From Argyresthia goedartella (taxonomy: Eukaryota > Arthropoda > Insecta > Lepidoptera > Argyresthiidae), in the NCBI GenBank assembly GCA_949825045.1, contig OX463808.1, forward strand, positions 28,643,674-28,707,673: a DNA stretch of 64,000 bases, read 5' to 3'. The translations under genes were made by a program, and so were the position numbers. How positions within the stretch are numbered: the stretch's first letter is position 1; each line of letters opens with the position of its first letter. Shown here piece after piece: positions 43,975-54,700 of the stretch. Under the pieces are notes generated by a model. It worked only from the letters and a program-made list of their open reading frames with translations. It did no database searches and was not told where the DNA came from.

Positions 43975-44400
43975 TTTTTACCCGACCACCAAACGGAGAG
44001 TTATATGGTAGACCTGTATGTATGTATGTATGTTTGTATGTATGTGCCTATTTATGTATGTATGTGTATATGTTCATTTCAGAAGATCTAAACTACTTAT
44101 CAGAATGTGACAAATGAGGTATCGTTAGAAGCGTCTTAACCGTCCACTTAGCATAGGATATGTGATGTCACACTTAATTCAATATGGCGCCCTTTAGTAT
44201 CAGTAGCTCTTGCTAGCTGCTTTGCTTCGCTGCATTAACTCGATAATTGTGAACAAATGTAGGCCAAACACTAAGGTAAATCGAATAATGCTATTTATCA
44301 GAATGTTACGAATGAGGTATCGTTAGATTTATCTTGATCGTCCACTTGACAAGGGATAGGTGACGTCACACTAAAGGAGGTTTAGTAGGAGGCTGACACT
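43975..44400. repeat. interspersed repeat with TATG microsatellite and internal duplication
   Basis: Starts at a TATG-rich tract (44011-44067). The block tatcagaatgtnacnaatga, ggtatcgttaga, cgtccactt, ggtgangtcacact occurs twice, near 44096-44180 and 44295-44375. A relic of an unclassified element. Confidence 0.65.
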
Positions 44401-44629
44401 GAGTTGGAAACGATCTGTAAATTTTAATGCCCTGAATAATTCTTATGGTTGGTTTAGTAAAACACCTTTGTTTAATTGTCTTCTTCGCTTGATCTATAAC
44501 TATGTAAATAGACCAGTCTAGTAATTATTCTTAAAAGTAACTACCCTGCAAATTTGTCGTAGCTATCCCTAATACACCCGACGCAAAATTTGTTCGCGTC
44601 GGAATGCTACCTAGAGGTAGTGGGTAACG

Positions 44630-45835
44630 GTGCATGGGTTTAAGAGATGCATATATGGGCGAGAGAGAGAGGGTGACCTCGCTCACTCGCTAAGAAACCT
44701 TGCGATAGTTGTATACTTTAACGGTCTGAGACCTAAGAATGAGTGCGTACTGTTTGCAGATGACACAACTTTAATAGTTAAATGTAAAAATAGAAATGAG
44801 TTGCAAACAGAGATAGGTGAAACATTAGAAAGCGTTAGTAAATGGTTAGAATGTAATAATTTAAAAGTAAATATAGAGAAAACACAATTAATTCAATTTC
44901 AGACTCATGATAATGCTAATCACAATCAACTAATAATTAATCATAATAATACAATTCTAGCCGAATCTGACTCTACAATATTTTTAGGTGTGACAATAGA
45001 TAAGTTTTGCAACTGGAAAGCTCATGTTGACAAAGTATGTCTTAAGTTAAACAGATTCGTGTACGCACTGAGGCGGATGAGAGACGTAGCCACACGAGAG
45101 GCTACTCTGTCAGCATACCACGGGTACGTCGCACCGGTACTTCGTTATGGTCTGATATTGTGGGGCAACTCGGTAGACGTTAAGCGGGCATTTATAACAC
45201 AAAAGAAATGTATAAGGGCTTTGTGTGGCGCTGGATATATTGATAGTTGTAAGCCTCTGTTCAAAAAATTGGGCATACTGCCATTACCTTGTATGTACAT
45301 ATTTGAAGTCTGTATTTTCGTCAAAAAGTATCCAGACCTATTTAGGAAAAACTGTGAGGTATTTAATTGTAGAGGCCGAAGTAAAAACAAACTTTATTTA
45401 CCACCACAAAGGCTCAAACTGTTTTCCAATAGCCCACTATGCATGTCAATTAAAATATTTAATACTATTCCGGAAGAGCTAAAAGACCTCAAAATTAATC
45501 TATTCAAAATCAAGTTATTTAATTTCTTATTGGAAAATATGTTTTATAATGTTAGTGACTTTTTAAAAAAATAATGTTTATAAATGTGTTCTTGCATTTA
45601 TTTATTGTAATTATTATTGTTATTGATAATGTTATGATTGCTGTGATTAATTTAATTGAACCAATTTTGACCTTCTATTTCCATTACTTGTATTATAATA
45701 TTTGCACACCATTCTAAATGGTTAATATGCTAGGACATTAGCTATTTAAGAACTCCTTGTACGCATATTATAAGCAAATAAATGATTTATGATTATGATT
45801 ATGATTATGATTATGATTATGATATTAGCAGAGTT
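44630..45835 (+). pseudogene. Daphne/Jockey-like non-LTR retrotransposon, 5'-truncated, open frame kept
   Basis: The frame 44630-45574 (314 codons) enters in the middle of the reverse transcriptase. FADD at residues 42-45 is the catalytic box, then SKWLECNNLKVNIEKTQ, FLGVTIDKFCNWKAHV, RYGLILWGNSVD and a terminal KIKLFNFLLENMFYNVSDFL. The stop is at 45572-45574; a 3' UTR of about 210 bases ends in six or so GATTAT units (about 45790-45826). The intact C-terminal half and tail suggest a recent insertion. The first ~25 codons are not RT-like and probably are flanking sequence. Confidence 0.85.
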
Positions 45836-46195
45836 AGCTCCATACTCCATTATACCAATATCAATGATCGTAAAGACCACTGAAAAGTCAAAAGTCAGCG
45901 CGGTATTTTAGTAGGTAGTAGGGTTTTAGTTTTTGAACTTATTGTCTCGTTGCCAAGTATTAAGTACAGTTGTTCCAAGTTCACCCCTAGGGTGGCAAGT
46001 CATATTGTTCCATTCTTCTGGCTCGAATCAGATCGATTCGGCCGATTCCACCAGCAAATGGATTAAATCGTTAAGAGTATTTATCGTTAATTTTGATCTC
46101 TTAACAGGATTCTATTAAATAAACACTTTAAATGCGAATGATTTGAATTACAGGGAAAGCACCCGGTGCTTTTAAATAAATTTACATGTCACACT

Positions 46196-46760
46196 TATTG
46201 GTGTGCGTGTGGTGTCGTTTCATATTGATATTGTATTTATTGCCATAGTTTACACGTTTATATAGCTCTTAGAATAAGGATAGAAAAGTATCAGTGTAAT
46301 TTCACCCATTTGCAAGTGCAAGATACAATATATGAACAAAGTTAAGTGACTTATTATTTGGTAGAAAACACAATGCAATAAAGACACATAGGAAACAAAA
46401 TTTAAGATAACTGAGAAGGTAGCCAATATAGTTACCACAGTCACAAAGTTCAAAAAATAAATTGCACACGATCATTTGAATGATAAAATCCTTAATAATA
46501 TAAATTAATATGTGGAATTTTATAACTACCTAATATTCCTATTAAATTAAGTCAACTTTTATAATTATAGAGATTATTATAATTATTAAAGTTAACGTAA
46601 TATACATGTAAGTTAAATTGAATCATTTCTATCGGGTATTTATTCAATTTGTTAAAAAAAGAATTTCCAGATAATGTTTTGATATTTTCAGGGAGCTTAT
46701 TGTACACTTTAATTGCGGGCACCTTTGTACTTTGTTCTGCTCAACGCGACTTCTAAATTC
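46196..46760 (-). pseudogene. non-LTR element 3' end in reverse
   Basis: In reverse, the segment near 46745-46640 can be read with frame changes as KVYNKLPENIKTLSGNSFFN, a typical RT C-terminus. It leads into an AT-rich 3' UTR with gtgtaaactatggcaataaa (rev. of 46232-46251). The UTR is shared with the element entering at 63720. Confidence 0.7.
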
Positions 46761-47439
46761 AGTTTGTTTCTTGTGACAGTGAGAATTATCAGTGTAATAA
46801 TAATACGCCATATATCAACTATACGCCCTAATGCCAACTATACGCCAGAAATTCATAGAAATCCTAAAGCGAACGTAGGATGGTTCTCAGAATTTGTAAA
46901 ACAAATAAACCGAAGTTATCGAAAGACTTGTCAGTCGGTTCCTGCAAAGGACCTATCATAATCCTTTAAAATATGCAGTTATCTGAGTAGTAGATATGCA
47001 GGTTATTAGAAAAGAAAACCTATCTATAGATATGCTCAAAATCTAAAAGCTCAAAATTATAAAAAAAAAATTGAAATATAATTGATTTGTCCTCACGCTT
47101 ACATAAACATGAAAACACCCACGCACAATGTATCGGTTTACAAATCCAAGTGTCTTCGCACGTCAGGGATCATCCGGTATTCTATAGCAAATCGTTAACT
47201 TAAATTATTCCTGGGACCTTTTAGAGCAGTTTTTTTCAAAATATGGCGTTGTAAATGATATTTCATAACACCCACAGCAGCTAAAACTAACATTTTTGAT
47301 GGCTATGATTATAGCCAAATGTTAAGACTAATAGAGAGAGATATGTGAAGACTAATATTTCTATGAAAAGTTATAACTTAAGATATAATAAGTATGTTAT
47401 GGTGCCGTAAATATTCTGATTATACTCATTCGCCAGCAC
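46761..47439. other. unassigned AT-rich DNA
   Basis: No coding features. A small pair of direct repeats (catatatcaactatacgcc, aatgccaactatacgcc) lies near 46810-46850. Confidence 0.5.
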
Positions 47440-47722
47440 ACCAAAGTCTGCGATGTAGGGAAACTTGTGGCGCGACTTAAAAGTTAATGGGCAGGACACA
47501 TCTGTCGCAGAAACGACGGAAGATGGGGCTCTAGAGTTCTGTCCTGGAGGCCCCGTGCAGGAAAGAGAAGTGTGGGAAGACCGGCACGAGATGGTCCGAT
47601 GACATCAGGTGTGCGGCCAGGCCGACATGGACGGGAATGGCCACAGAGCGTACTAATTGGCGGTCAATTGAGGAGGCATATGTCCAGCAGTGGACAAGAA
47701 TATGCTGAAGAAAAAGAAGAAG
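47440..47722 (+). pseudogene. RTE-type element, 3' end of ORF
   Basis: Translations in shifting frames give KLVARLKVNGQ, GHICRRNDGRWGSRVLSWRP and RAGKRSVGRPARD, and the end reads EEAYVQQWTRIC before a stop, which is the conserved tail of RTE ORFs. A GAAGAAAAAGAAGAAG-type tail (47705-47728) follows directly. At least two frameshifts. Confidence 0.75.
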
Positions 47723-48237
47723 CAGAAATATTTTGAACAACTTTCACTACGAAACCGATTTGATCAGACCAACTTCGTTTTCTACTTCCATATAAAAATG
47801 TGTGGCGAAGTGAAAATGAAAATTGCTCAGATCAAATTGCTTTCATTTAAATGTTGTTCAGCCCATTGAAGCCCCTTTGAATATGACTACAACTTTCTGT
47901 CACATCCTGTAGACAGATCTATGATAACTATTTGATAAACATGGGGACAAAGTTTTTAATCCAGAATTCAATCGTTATGTATTTACGCTATCGTCATCAG
48001 GAAATTAATGTAATATATATTATATTCGTTGCAGTTCGCCGCCACAAATAACGATAGGTATCGACGCTTTTAATTAAATGCTGTGTCAAAATAATGTGAG
48101 CTGCATAGTATTTGATTTACGATTTATGTTTGTATTTTGAGAGAATAAGGGAGATTTAATTTAAAGGGAATTTTAATATTAATATTGAAAATATGTGACA
48201 ACTGATAACGAATAAAGAATAAAGTTGTACATCAACA

Positions 48238-48395
48238 ATAAAGTGCGAGTCGACGCGCGCACGAAGATACTTATTAATGGAACCCATTAATAAGTATCTT
48301 TAATTAATTGTCCTGTGTGTTTTGGTAGCAAAATATTGTTTACACAGTTATTGGCACTTTTATACTCCATGTATGTAACCAGGTGCAATCAATCA
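48238..48395 (+). mobile_element. interspersed repeat family A, fragment with fold-back
   Basis: Starts aagtgcgagtcgacgcgcgc and keeps gcaaaatattgtttacacag and ccatgtatgtaaccaggtgc. The usual gggttccgtacc block is replaced by a 17-bp perfect inverted repeat (48264-48280 with 48284-48300, 3-nt loop). It ends where a reversed non-LTR 3' tail (ATCA units, 48386-48399) begins. Confidence 0.8.
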
Positions 48396-49645
48396 ATCAA
48401 CAAATCTCTTTATTACTGTAGATATTAACATAAACTTAGCAATCGTCATTTTTTGCCACTTCTCTACATTGGACCACTGTGGGAGAAGCAGGGCGTAGAA
48501 ACTCCCACAGATTGATTTTTAGATCTCTTTTTTTTTTTTTTTTTTTCTTATTTGCTTTTCAAAAGTGTGAAAACCAAATTTGAATTCTTCGCAACAAAGT
48601 TCAAAGTTCTTTATTACTGTAGATAGAGTCTGGCAAACGAAAGCGTGACCTGAGAAAACGTGGTAGAATTCATAAAACCTCTATGTGGTATCACTAACAT
48701 AGATCACTACACTCCGTTCAGTTATTCTAAAGATCTGTGCCTCTTTTTCTGCTTTACGGAAGCGTTACAGCTAGAAAGTGAGACAGAGGTTTAGAATAAC
48801 GGAACGGAGTGTGACTATCTATCATTTTGTCGTTTGACGTGCCTTTGACAGCATAATATTGTAGCCATATTGAAACTTTTAAGAAAACTCCAGGTCACGC
48901 TTTCGTTTGCCAGACTTTATTAACAATATTCTCAGTACACGTCATATTTGCCACTTCTTTACATTGGACCACTATGAGGAAAGAACGGCAAGAAACTCCC
49001 ACAGATTGACTTACGAGATAACTTTAAAGATATAATCTTAAAATTGAGTTCAGTGTTGGACATATTGGACATCATGGTATCCCTTTTTACACAAAAATAT
49101 TTTTGTACGGTTTTTGAACAGCTCAAAAGGCAAATTCAAAATCTCCAGAGGTATCTTGTTGTAGAAGAGAATACATTGACCTTTAAAGGAATTGGTAACC
49201 TTCGCGAGTCTAAACCGGGGTGTAACAAGTCGGTGATTATTTCTTAGGTTAATATCACAGCTATCGCTAATTTTGGGATATGTTCCAAGGTTCTTACGTA
49301 CATACATTATATTTTCGAAAATATTATATATATTGACTTGCTACCGTAAGTATGTCAATTTCTTTAAAAAGTTCTCTTAGGGAGTCTCTGCGTTTTAAAT
49401 TATAAATTGCTCGAATAGCTCTTTTTTGTAAATTTAAAAATATTTTGAATATCCGTTGCCTTCCCCCACAACAAGATATCACTATGAATATAACTCAAAT
49501 AGACTAACCTAGCTGTAGCCACATCCGTTTGCTGTCTTATGCTCCTAACAGCGTATGCTGCCGAACTTAATCTGCCCGCCAATTTTTCAATGTGGGGACC
49601 TCACATTGAAAAATTTGCAGTCAATGGTTACTCCAAGGAAACAAG
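48396..49645 (-). pseudogene. Daphne/Jockey-like non-LTR relics in reverse, two 3' UTR pieces
   Basis: In reverse, 49582-49400 reads LSSAAYAVRSIRQQTDVATA and DILLWGKATDIQNIF, and 49307-49050 reads MYVRKNLGTYPKISDSCDIN and FYNKIPLEILNLPFELFKNR before CKKGYHDVQYV. These are the end of RT in the same family as 21.3 and 44.6 kb. The 3' UTR, recognisable by acattggaccac and gaaactcccacagattga, occurs at 48940-49010 and again at 48460-48520, so there are two stacked copies. A MITE sits in the first. Confidence 0.78.
48626..48917. mobile_element. MITE with 26-bp terminal inverted repeats, inserted at TA
   Basis: agtctggcaaacgaaagcgt (and six further bases, 48627-48652) is exactly reversed at 48891-48916. 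TA lies on both sides. The empty site can be read from the neighbouring 3' UTR copy, which runs ttactgtagatattaac without interruption at 48414-48430. A second inverted pair (cactccgttcagttattct) lies inside. The TA target suggests a Tc1/mariner-type parent. Confidence 0.85.
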
Positions 49646-50640
49646 TGTTGTCATTAGACATGTCACACGATATAATTTGTGTCTTTTTCTGATTAACCCC
49701 CAATTATGCCCCCCTATTTAAATCAAACATTTCGCATTCATTTCTCTGTAATATTTAAGCTAACTGTGTGTGTGGTTCTGCAATTGTTTAGCTTGTTCTT
49801 TAGTACCAACTTCACGCAGACGGGCGTCGGCGTTCGAAATTTGAATGTCAGTACCAACTTCACAGACAAACTAGGGACGGCACGCGGCGCGGGTGGGCGT
49901 CGGCGTTCGAAATTTGAATGTCATTATATGTAGAAAAACTACACATAATGACCATAATGTGTAGTTTTCCAGATACGAAACGAGTTTTTACCAAGTAGTT
50001 TAACATAATGCTGATCGTAACGTGCGGTTTTTGAACGCAGTAAAGAGGGTTTATGATACGTGTGTAGATAATAGTAGTTTATGTGAATGCTACATAATGG
50101 AGGGCATTAATACTCGAGAATGAGTTTATGAAACGAGCCGAAGGCGAGTCCTAATTATGTACAGTTACATACACTAGTTTATCTACACACATATCATAAG
50201 CTCTCTTTGATGTGTTCAGGAACCGCATGTTTGACCGGCATTGTGGCTCTGCAGTTGTTTAGCTTGTTCTGTAGTACCAACTTCACAGACAAAGTACGGG
50301 CGGCACAATTTGAATGTCATAATATGTAGAAAAATTACACACTATGGTCATGATGTGTAATTTTTCAGATAAGAAATGAGTTTTTACCAAGTAGAACATT
50401 ATGCTGATCGTAACGTGCGTTTTTTTTACGCAGTAAAGAGGGTTTATGATACTTGTGTAGATAAAGTTAATTAAAAACTTTTAAAAGTTAAGACTACTGT
50501 ATGATGTGTAATTTTTTAGATAAGAAATGAGTTTTTACCAAGTAGTTTAACATTATGCTGATCGTAACGTGCGTTTTTTGTACGCAGTTAAAAGGGGTTT
50601 ATGATACTTGTGTAGATAAAGTTAATTAAACACTTTTAAA
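49646..50640. repeat. cluster of interspersed repeat family B (about three copies)
   Basis: Copies at about 49765-50085, 50095-50465 and 50500-50625 share ctgatcgtaacgtgcg, acgcagtaaagagggtttat and gataagaaatgagtttttac. The middle copy shares more than 100 continuous bases with 24425-24560. Because the copies share boundaries, this looks like local tandem duplication after insertion. Confidence 0.8.
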
Positions 50641-50699
50641 AGTTAAGACTACTGTGTATATATGCATATTATTTTAATTAATACAATTTATTTTAATTT

Positions 50700-51335
50700 T
50701 TAAACCTAATGAATTATGAACATGGCCTAGTCTAAAATTATTTTATTCAAACATGCTTTAAAGCAGTTAAGGCTTGCAAATATGTCGAGTTCAGATTCAC
50801 TGTGTTTTGTGCTGAGTTCATTGTACAGTTTGCATAATTTGTGCAACGAAGCGTTTGAGCCTAGATTGGATTTGGCAGTAGGTATCATTGAAAAATAACC
50901 TGAAGTTCGATCGTGGTAGTCTTTTTGGTGCATTAAAGTAATTTTCCCCAGTAAGTCAGGACAATCGAGAGCCCCAATGACTAGCTTGTGTAAAAATATT
51001 AATTCAAGTCTTTTTCTGCGTGCCACCAGAGTGTCAATGTTATAGTGCTCTAGACGCGAACTATAACTGGGTAACTTTTTGGCCTTGTTATCACCGTACG
51101 CTAAATGGTAAAGGAACCGTCTCTGTACACTTTCAAGCCTGTCGGAGTAGATTTTAAATCGGGGGTTCCAAACCACGCTACAATACTCCAGTTGTAATCG
51201 TACCAATGTGTTGAAGAGACTTATCTTTGTGGGAGGCTCCTTGAAGTTTTTGGTATTGCGTATCACAAAACCAAATGTCTTTAGGATCTTGGTTACAATC
51301 CTCTCAATATGCTCATCAAACTTAAGTTTAAGTAT
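50700..51335 (-). pseudogene. non-LTR retrotransposon RT C-terminal fragment (Jockey-superfamily style)
   Basis: In reverse from 51330: KLKFDEHIERIVTKILKTFG, then the open frame 51266-50727 with LFNTLVRLQLEYCSVVWNP, RLESVQRRFLYHLAYGDNK and a final FKACLNKIILD. This is the thumb and end of a reverse transcriptase, in a subfamily different from the 44.6-kb element. It is 5'-truncated near 51335, where unrelated sequence starts. Confidence 0.8.
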
Positions 51336-51658
51336 ATATTTAAACTAACTTAATGCTAAGGTTGGTGTAGCACCCCACCAACCATAGGTCTCCACTAGAT
51401 TTGTCTAGCGTTCTCTGTCTTAGGCCACTAGGAACCAGTCGGTGCCTGCTGACGCCACAATGTCATCAGTCTATCAAGTCCGCAGAATTAGGTAATTTAA
51501 TATGGGAATATTTAATTGTACCTCGAAAATAAAATTAAGCAAACAATTTATCTTAACCGATTAACCTTCTCTTTACCAAAAACTGACTACACTACAAATG
51601 AACCAGTATAAACAAAACAAGCACAACCAACAAAATCATAAATCCTATCAAAACAACC

Positions 51659-51737
51659 TTACTTACTTCCTTAGTTACAGGTGAACCTAATGCTAGCCTG
51701 TAGCATTAGGTTCACCTGTAACTAAGGAAGTAAGTAA
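51659..51737. repeat. perfect 36-bp inverted repeat, 7-nt loop
   Basis: Arm 51659-51694 is exactly reversed at 51702-51737. The right arm belongs to the 67-bp tandem array; the left arm is an inverted copy of it. Confidence 0.95.
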
Positions 51738-52505
51738 TAATGGTTCCGTTTTTCCTTTTTAACACGCTAGCATTAGGCTCACCTGTAACTAAGGAAGTAA
51801 GTAATAATGGTTCCGTTTTTAGGGTTCCGTACCCGAAGGGTTCCAAACGGGACCCTATTACTAAGACTCCGCTGTCCGTCCGTCCGTCCGTCCGTCCGTC
51901 CGTCCGTCCGTCCGTCCGTCTGTCACCGGGCTGTATCTCAAGAACCTAGCTAGCTAGAGAGTTGAAATTTTCACAGATTATGTATTTATGTTGCCGCTAT
52001 AACAACAAATACTAAAAAACAGGATAAAAGAAATATTTAAGGGGGCTCCCATACAACAATTCTTTCAATACCACATACAAACTTATGGATGCACCTGGTT
52101 ACGTACATGGAGTGTGAAAGTAACCGCACCAATAACTTTGTAAACAATATTTTGCTGTGTAAAATCCAAACTATTCACTCCACACCATCGCTTCCATTGA
52201 ACGGTGGTACGGAACCCTTCGTGCGCGATTTAGACTCGCACTTGACCGGTTTTTTCCTTTTTAACACGCTAGCATTAGGCTCACCTGTAACTAAGGAAGT
52301 AAGTAATAATGGTTTCGTTTTTCCTTTTTAACACGCTAGCATTAGGCTCACCTGTAACTAAGGAAGTAAGTAATAATGGTTTCGTTTTTCCTTTTTAACA
52401 CGCTAGCATTAGGCTCACCTGTAACTAAGGAAGTAAGTAATAATGGTTCCGTTTTTCCTTTTAAACACGCTCTTATTTGGTTCACCTGTAACTAAGGTAC
52501 TTCCT
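51694..52505. repeat. 67-bp tandem array split by a family A insertion
   Basis: Units start at about 51694, 51761, 52263, 52330, 52397 and 52464 (the last decayed). Each holds aacacgctagcattaggctc, acctgtaactaaggaagtaa and gtaataatggttncgttttt. The unit starting at 51761 is interrupted after its T run by the repeat at 51820-52253. The three units from 52263 are nearly identical. There are no spacers, so it is not a CRISPR. Confidence 0.92.
51820..52253 (-). mobile_element. interspersed repeat family A, copy 3, in reverse
   Basis: Reverse form of the 8.9- and 13.1-kb copies. The GTCC tract here (about 51875-51920) is the longest of all copies at about eleven units. Its ends lie in T runs of the tandem array. 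Confidence 0.88.
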
Positions 52506-53923
52506 TGTGTAACTATATATTTTGAACAAATCTTGCAAGTTGAATTTGACCCATTTCCCGGTTTCCGATTGTGCTTAAATTTGGAATGATTATGTAAGTT
52601 CGGTGACAATGCAATATTATGATACCATTGGTGGTCACAGGAACTCTGTTTTAAAATAACGTAATCCTGCCGAGTTTGGGCTATTTAGAATCGTCTCGGT
52701 AAGTAGTTGATTGATTTTGAGGGTATCGAGCTGATCTGACGATGGGACCTGAAGGTGGGTAGTGGAACTCTTCAACGGCTACTATTAAACCCCTCGAGTT
52801 TGGAAACGTTTCATGTGTTTAAACGTGACAAATACATTCGTGTTTTTTGTTTTTTAAACTACCTTATTTTAAGGCATGAAAATTCTATTTCGGAGCTCTG
52901 AACAATTTTGAGCGTATCTTAGATACATATATATTTTACTAATTACCTACATATATTTATATCTGGAAACTGCATATTTTCCAAGAAAATGATAGAGAAC
53001 TTTGTAAGAACTGAGCGAAAAGTCTTTCGGTCATGTAACTTTTGTTATATTGATTCAAGAATTCTGATAATCATGTTACAATTGATTTATTACTTCTACC
53101 AATTGCTTGCTGGCACCTAGTTCGTCATTATACCGGCACATGTAACTCACACCACACGCACACACTTATTGTTTTAACGTAAATAACCTCGCCATCAATC
53201 TACAACAATTACGTAACACAAACAGTACAGTACCTACTACCGCGAGAATCAGATTTATTTTAATATTTATAAATCAGTATAAACAATTTTCGTTTTCAAT
53301 TTGTCATTCATTAGGTAAGTAGGTACTGCTTCATTAGTATCCACTTTAGTACAGCCCGGGCAAGGTTTCTTGGCCTCTCAATGCGAGATGCATATAAAGG
53401 CAAGCGAGAGATAGCCCAAGAAACCTGGCGGGGCCTGTCCTAGCAAAATATGTCCACAAGTGTGAATTTGCTACCACATATGGGGAAAGGTGTAACTCTG
53501 TTTTCATTTTATTTATAACTTATAACACTTATGGCCTGTATCTCAATGTCCGCTTAACCTCTTGAATACCACCGGCGTTAGCTAACGCCATTTTTCCGTT
53601 ATAGGTTTTAAATTTTACTACCATATTATGGTATAAGGTTCAAAATCGCGATCGGTCCCAACTACCCTTGGTTTTTGAGAGGCTAAGCTATACATATGTG
53701 ACTGTCGTTTTACATACAATTACAATACATGATTTATTTGCGTCCCTATGTGACAAAAAAACATCAAACATCATCAACAAAAAAACACGAACGAAATAGG
53801 ACTCCAATTACAATTCAAAATAAAATAAAGTTAAAACAGATACCTACTTAATGAGCTTACGATGGTTGACAACCTGTGGAGGTATGTCATATATTGATTT
53901 TTATCATGTAGACGTCATAACAA
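52506..53923. other. unassigned non-coding DNA
   Basis: AT-rich. I see no gene, no open frame with family features and no repeat shared with the rest of the window. Confidence 0.5.
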
Positions 53924-54266
53924 TATCGTAGAATTGGCTATATCATGATATCGTTAACCATGGTTGAATAAGAACTCTCATTGAACGAAGAAATATTTTA
54001 AAACACTGCGGTAGCTTAGGTGAAGACTAAAGGGGGCGAGCGCAGCGAAGACCCCGAATTGTCTTCGTGTTTGTTCGACTTGTATAACATAAAAAATACC
54101 TCGTAGTACTGAATAAAAATGCTTTTAAAAAGACTTGTTTTCGTGAAATGCAACCCTTTTCTGATAATATCATGAAATGATTGACTATATTATGATATGG
54201 TCAACTATTTCATAAAATGATCAAGCCATGGTTGACGATATCATGATAAAGCCAATTCTACGATAT
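53924..54266. mobile_element. palindromic MITE family M1, copy 2
   Basis: Left end atcgtagaattggctatatc and then atgatatcgttaaccatgg; right end ccatggttgacgatatcatg then ataaagccaattctacgat. The core (54012-54060) has ctgcggtagcttaggtgaag and gggggcgagcgcagcgaag. It is in the opposite orientation to copy 1. Confidence 0.85.
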
Positions 54267-54283
54267 AGCTACAATATATATAG

Positions 54284-54461
54284 GTCACCGGAAAATAATA
54301 CGATCCGCAAGTTTATAAATTTCCTAATTTTTTTTCCGCAAGTTTATAAATATCCTAACCTAACCTAACCTAACCTAACCTAGCCTAATATAATCTAAAA
54401 GGAAGTTTATAAATTCCTTAGGAAATTTATAAACTTGCGGATCGTATTATTTTCCGGTGAC
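54284..54461. mobile_element. 178-bp palindromic element carrying telomere-type repeats
   Basis: The left arm gtcaccggaaaataatacga and the following 24 bases to tttcctaa are exactly reversed at the right end (to 54461). Inside lie six perfect CCTAA units (54354-54383), then CCTAG and CCTAA (54384-54393). An internal ccgcaagtttataaat repeats part of the arm. (TTAGG)n is the arthropod telomere repeat. Confidence 0.88.
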
Positions 54462-54477
54462 ATATACCTACCTTCTG

Positions 54478-54700
54478 TGTGGAGCTGCGGTTGTGGCTCT
54501 GCCTACCATACGAGGGGTCCCGGGCTCGATCCCCGGCTGAGGATACAGAAAAAGAAAACCCAGTTCTTGGATGTTTATATGTGTGTGACGTCGTCGCTGT
54601 TTCTGGTTCGCACGACACCACAACATACCTTGATGTTAGTGTGGGGCCAGAAGCAATTTATGTGCCTGTATAAAAATGTTTATGTTTACCTACTGAAATA
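54478..54700 (+). mobile_element. tRNA-headed SINE, family 2, + strand copy
   Basis: The head gagctgcggttgtggctctg and B box ggctcgatccccgg (54523-54536) are followed by the same body as the 11.85-kb copy, ending agaagcaatttatgtgcctg. It lies just after the telomere-repeat element. Confidence 0.85.

Noticed and set aside
51694..52505. CRISPR-like regular repeats
   Set aside because: The 67-bp units follow each other without spacers and the genome is eukaryotic.
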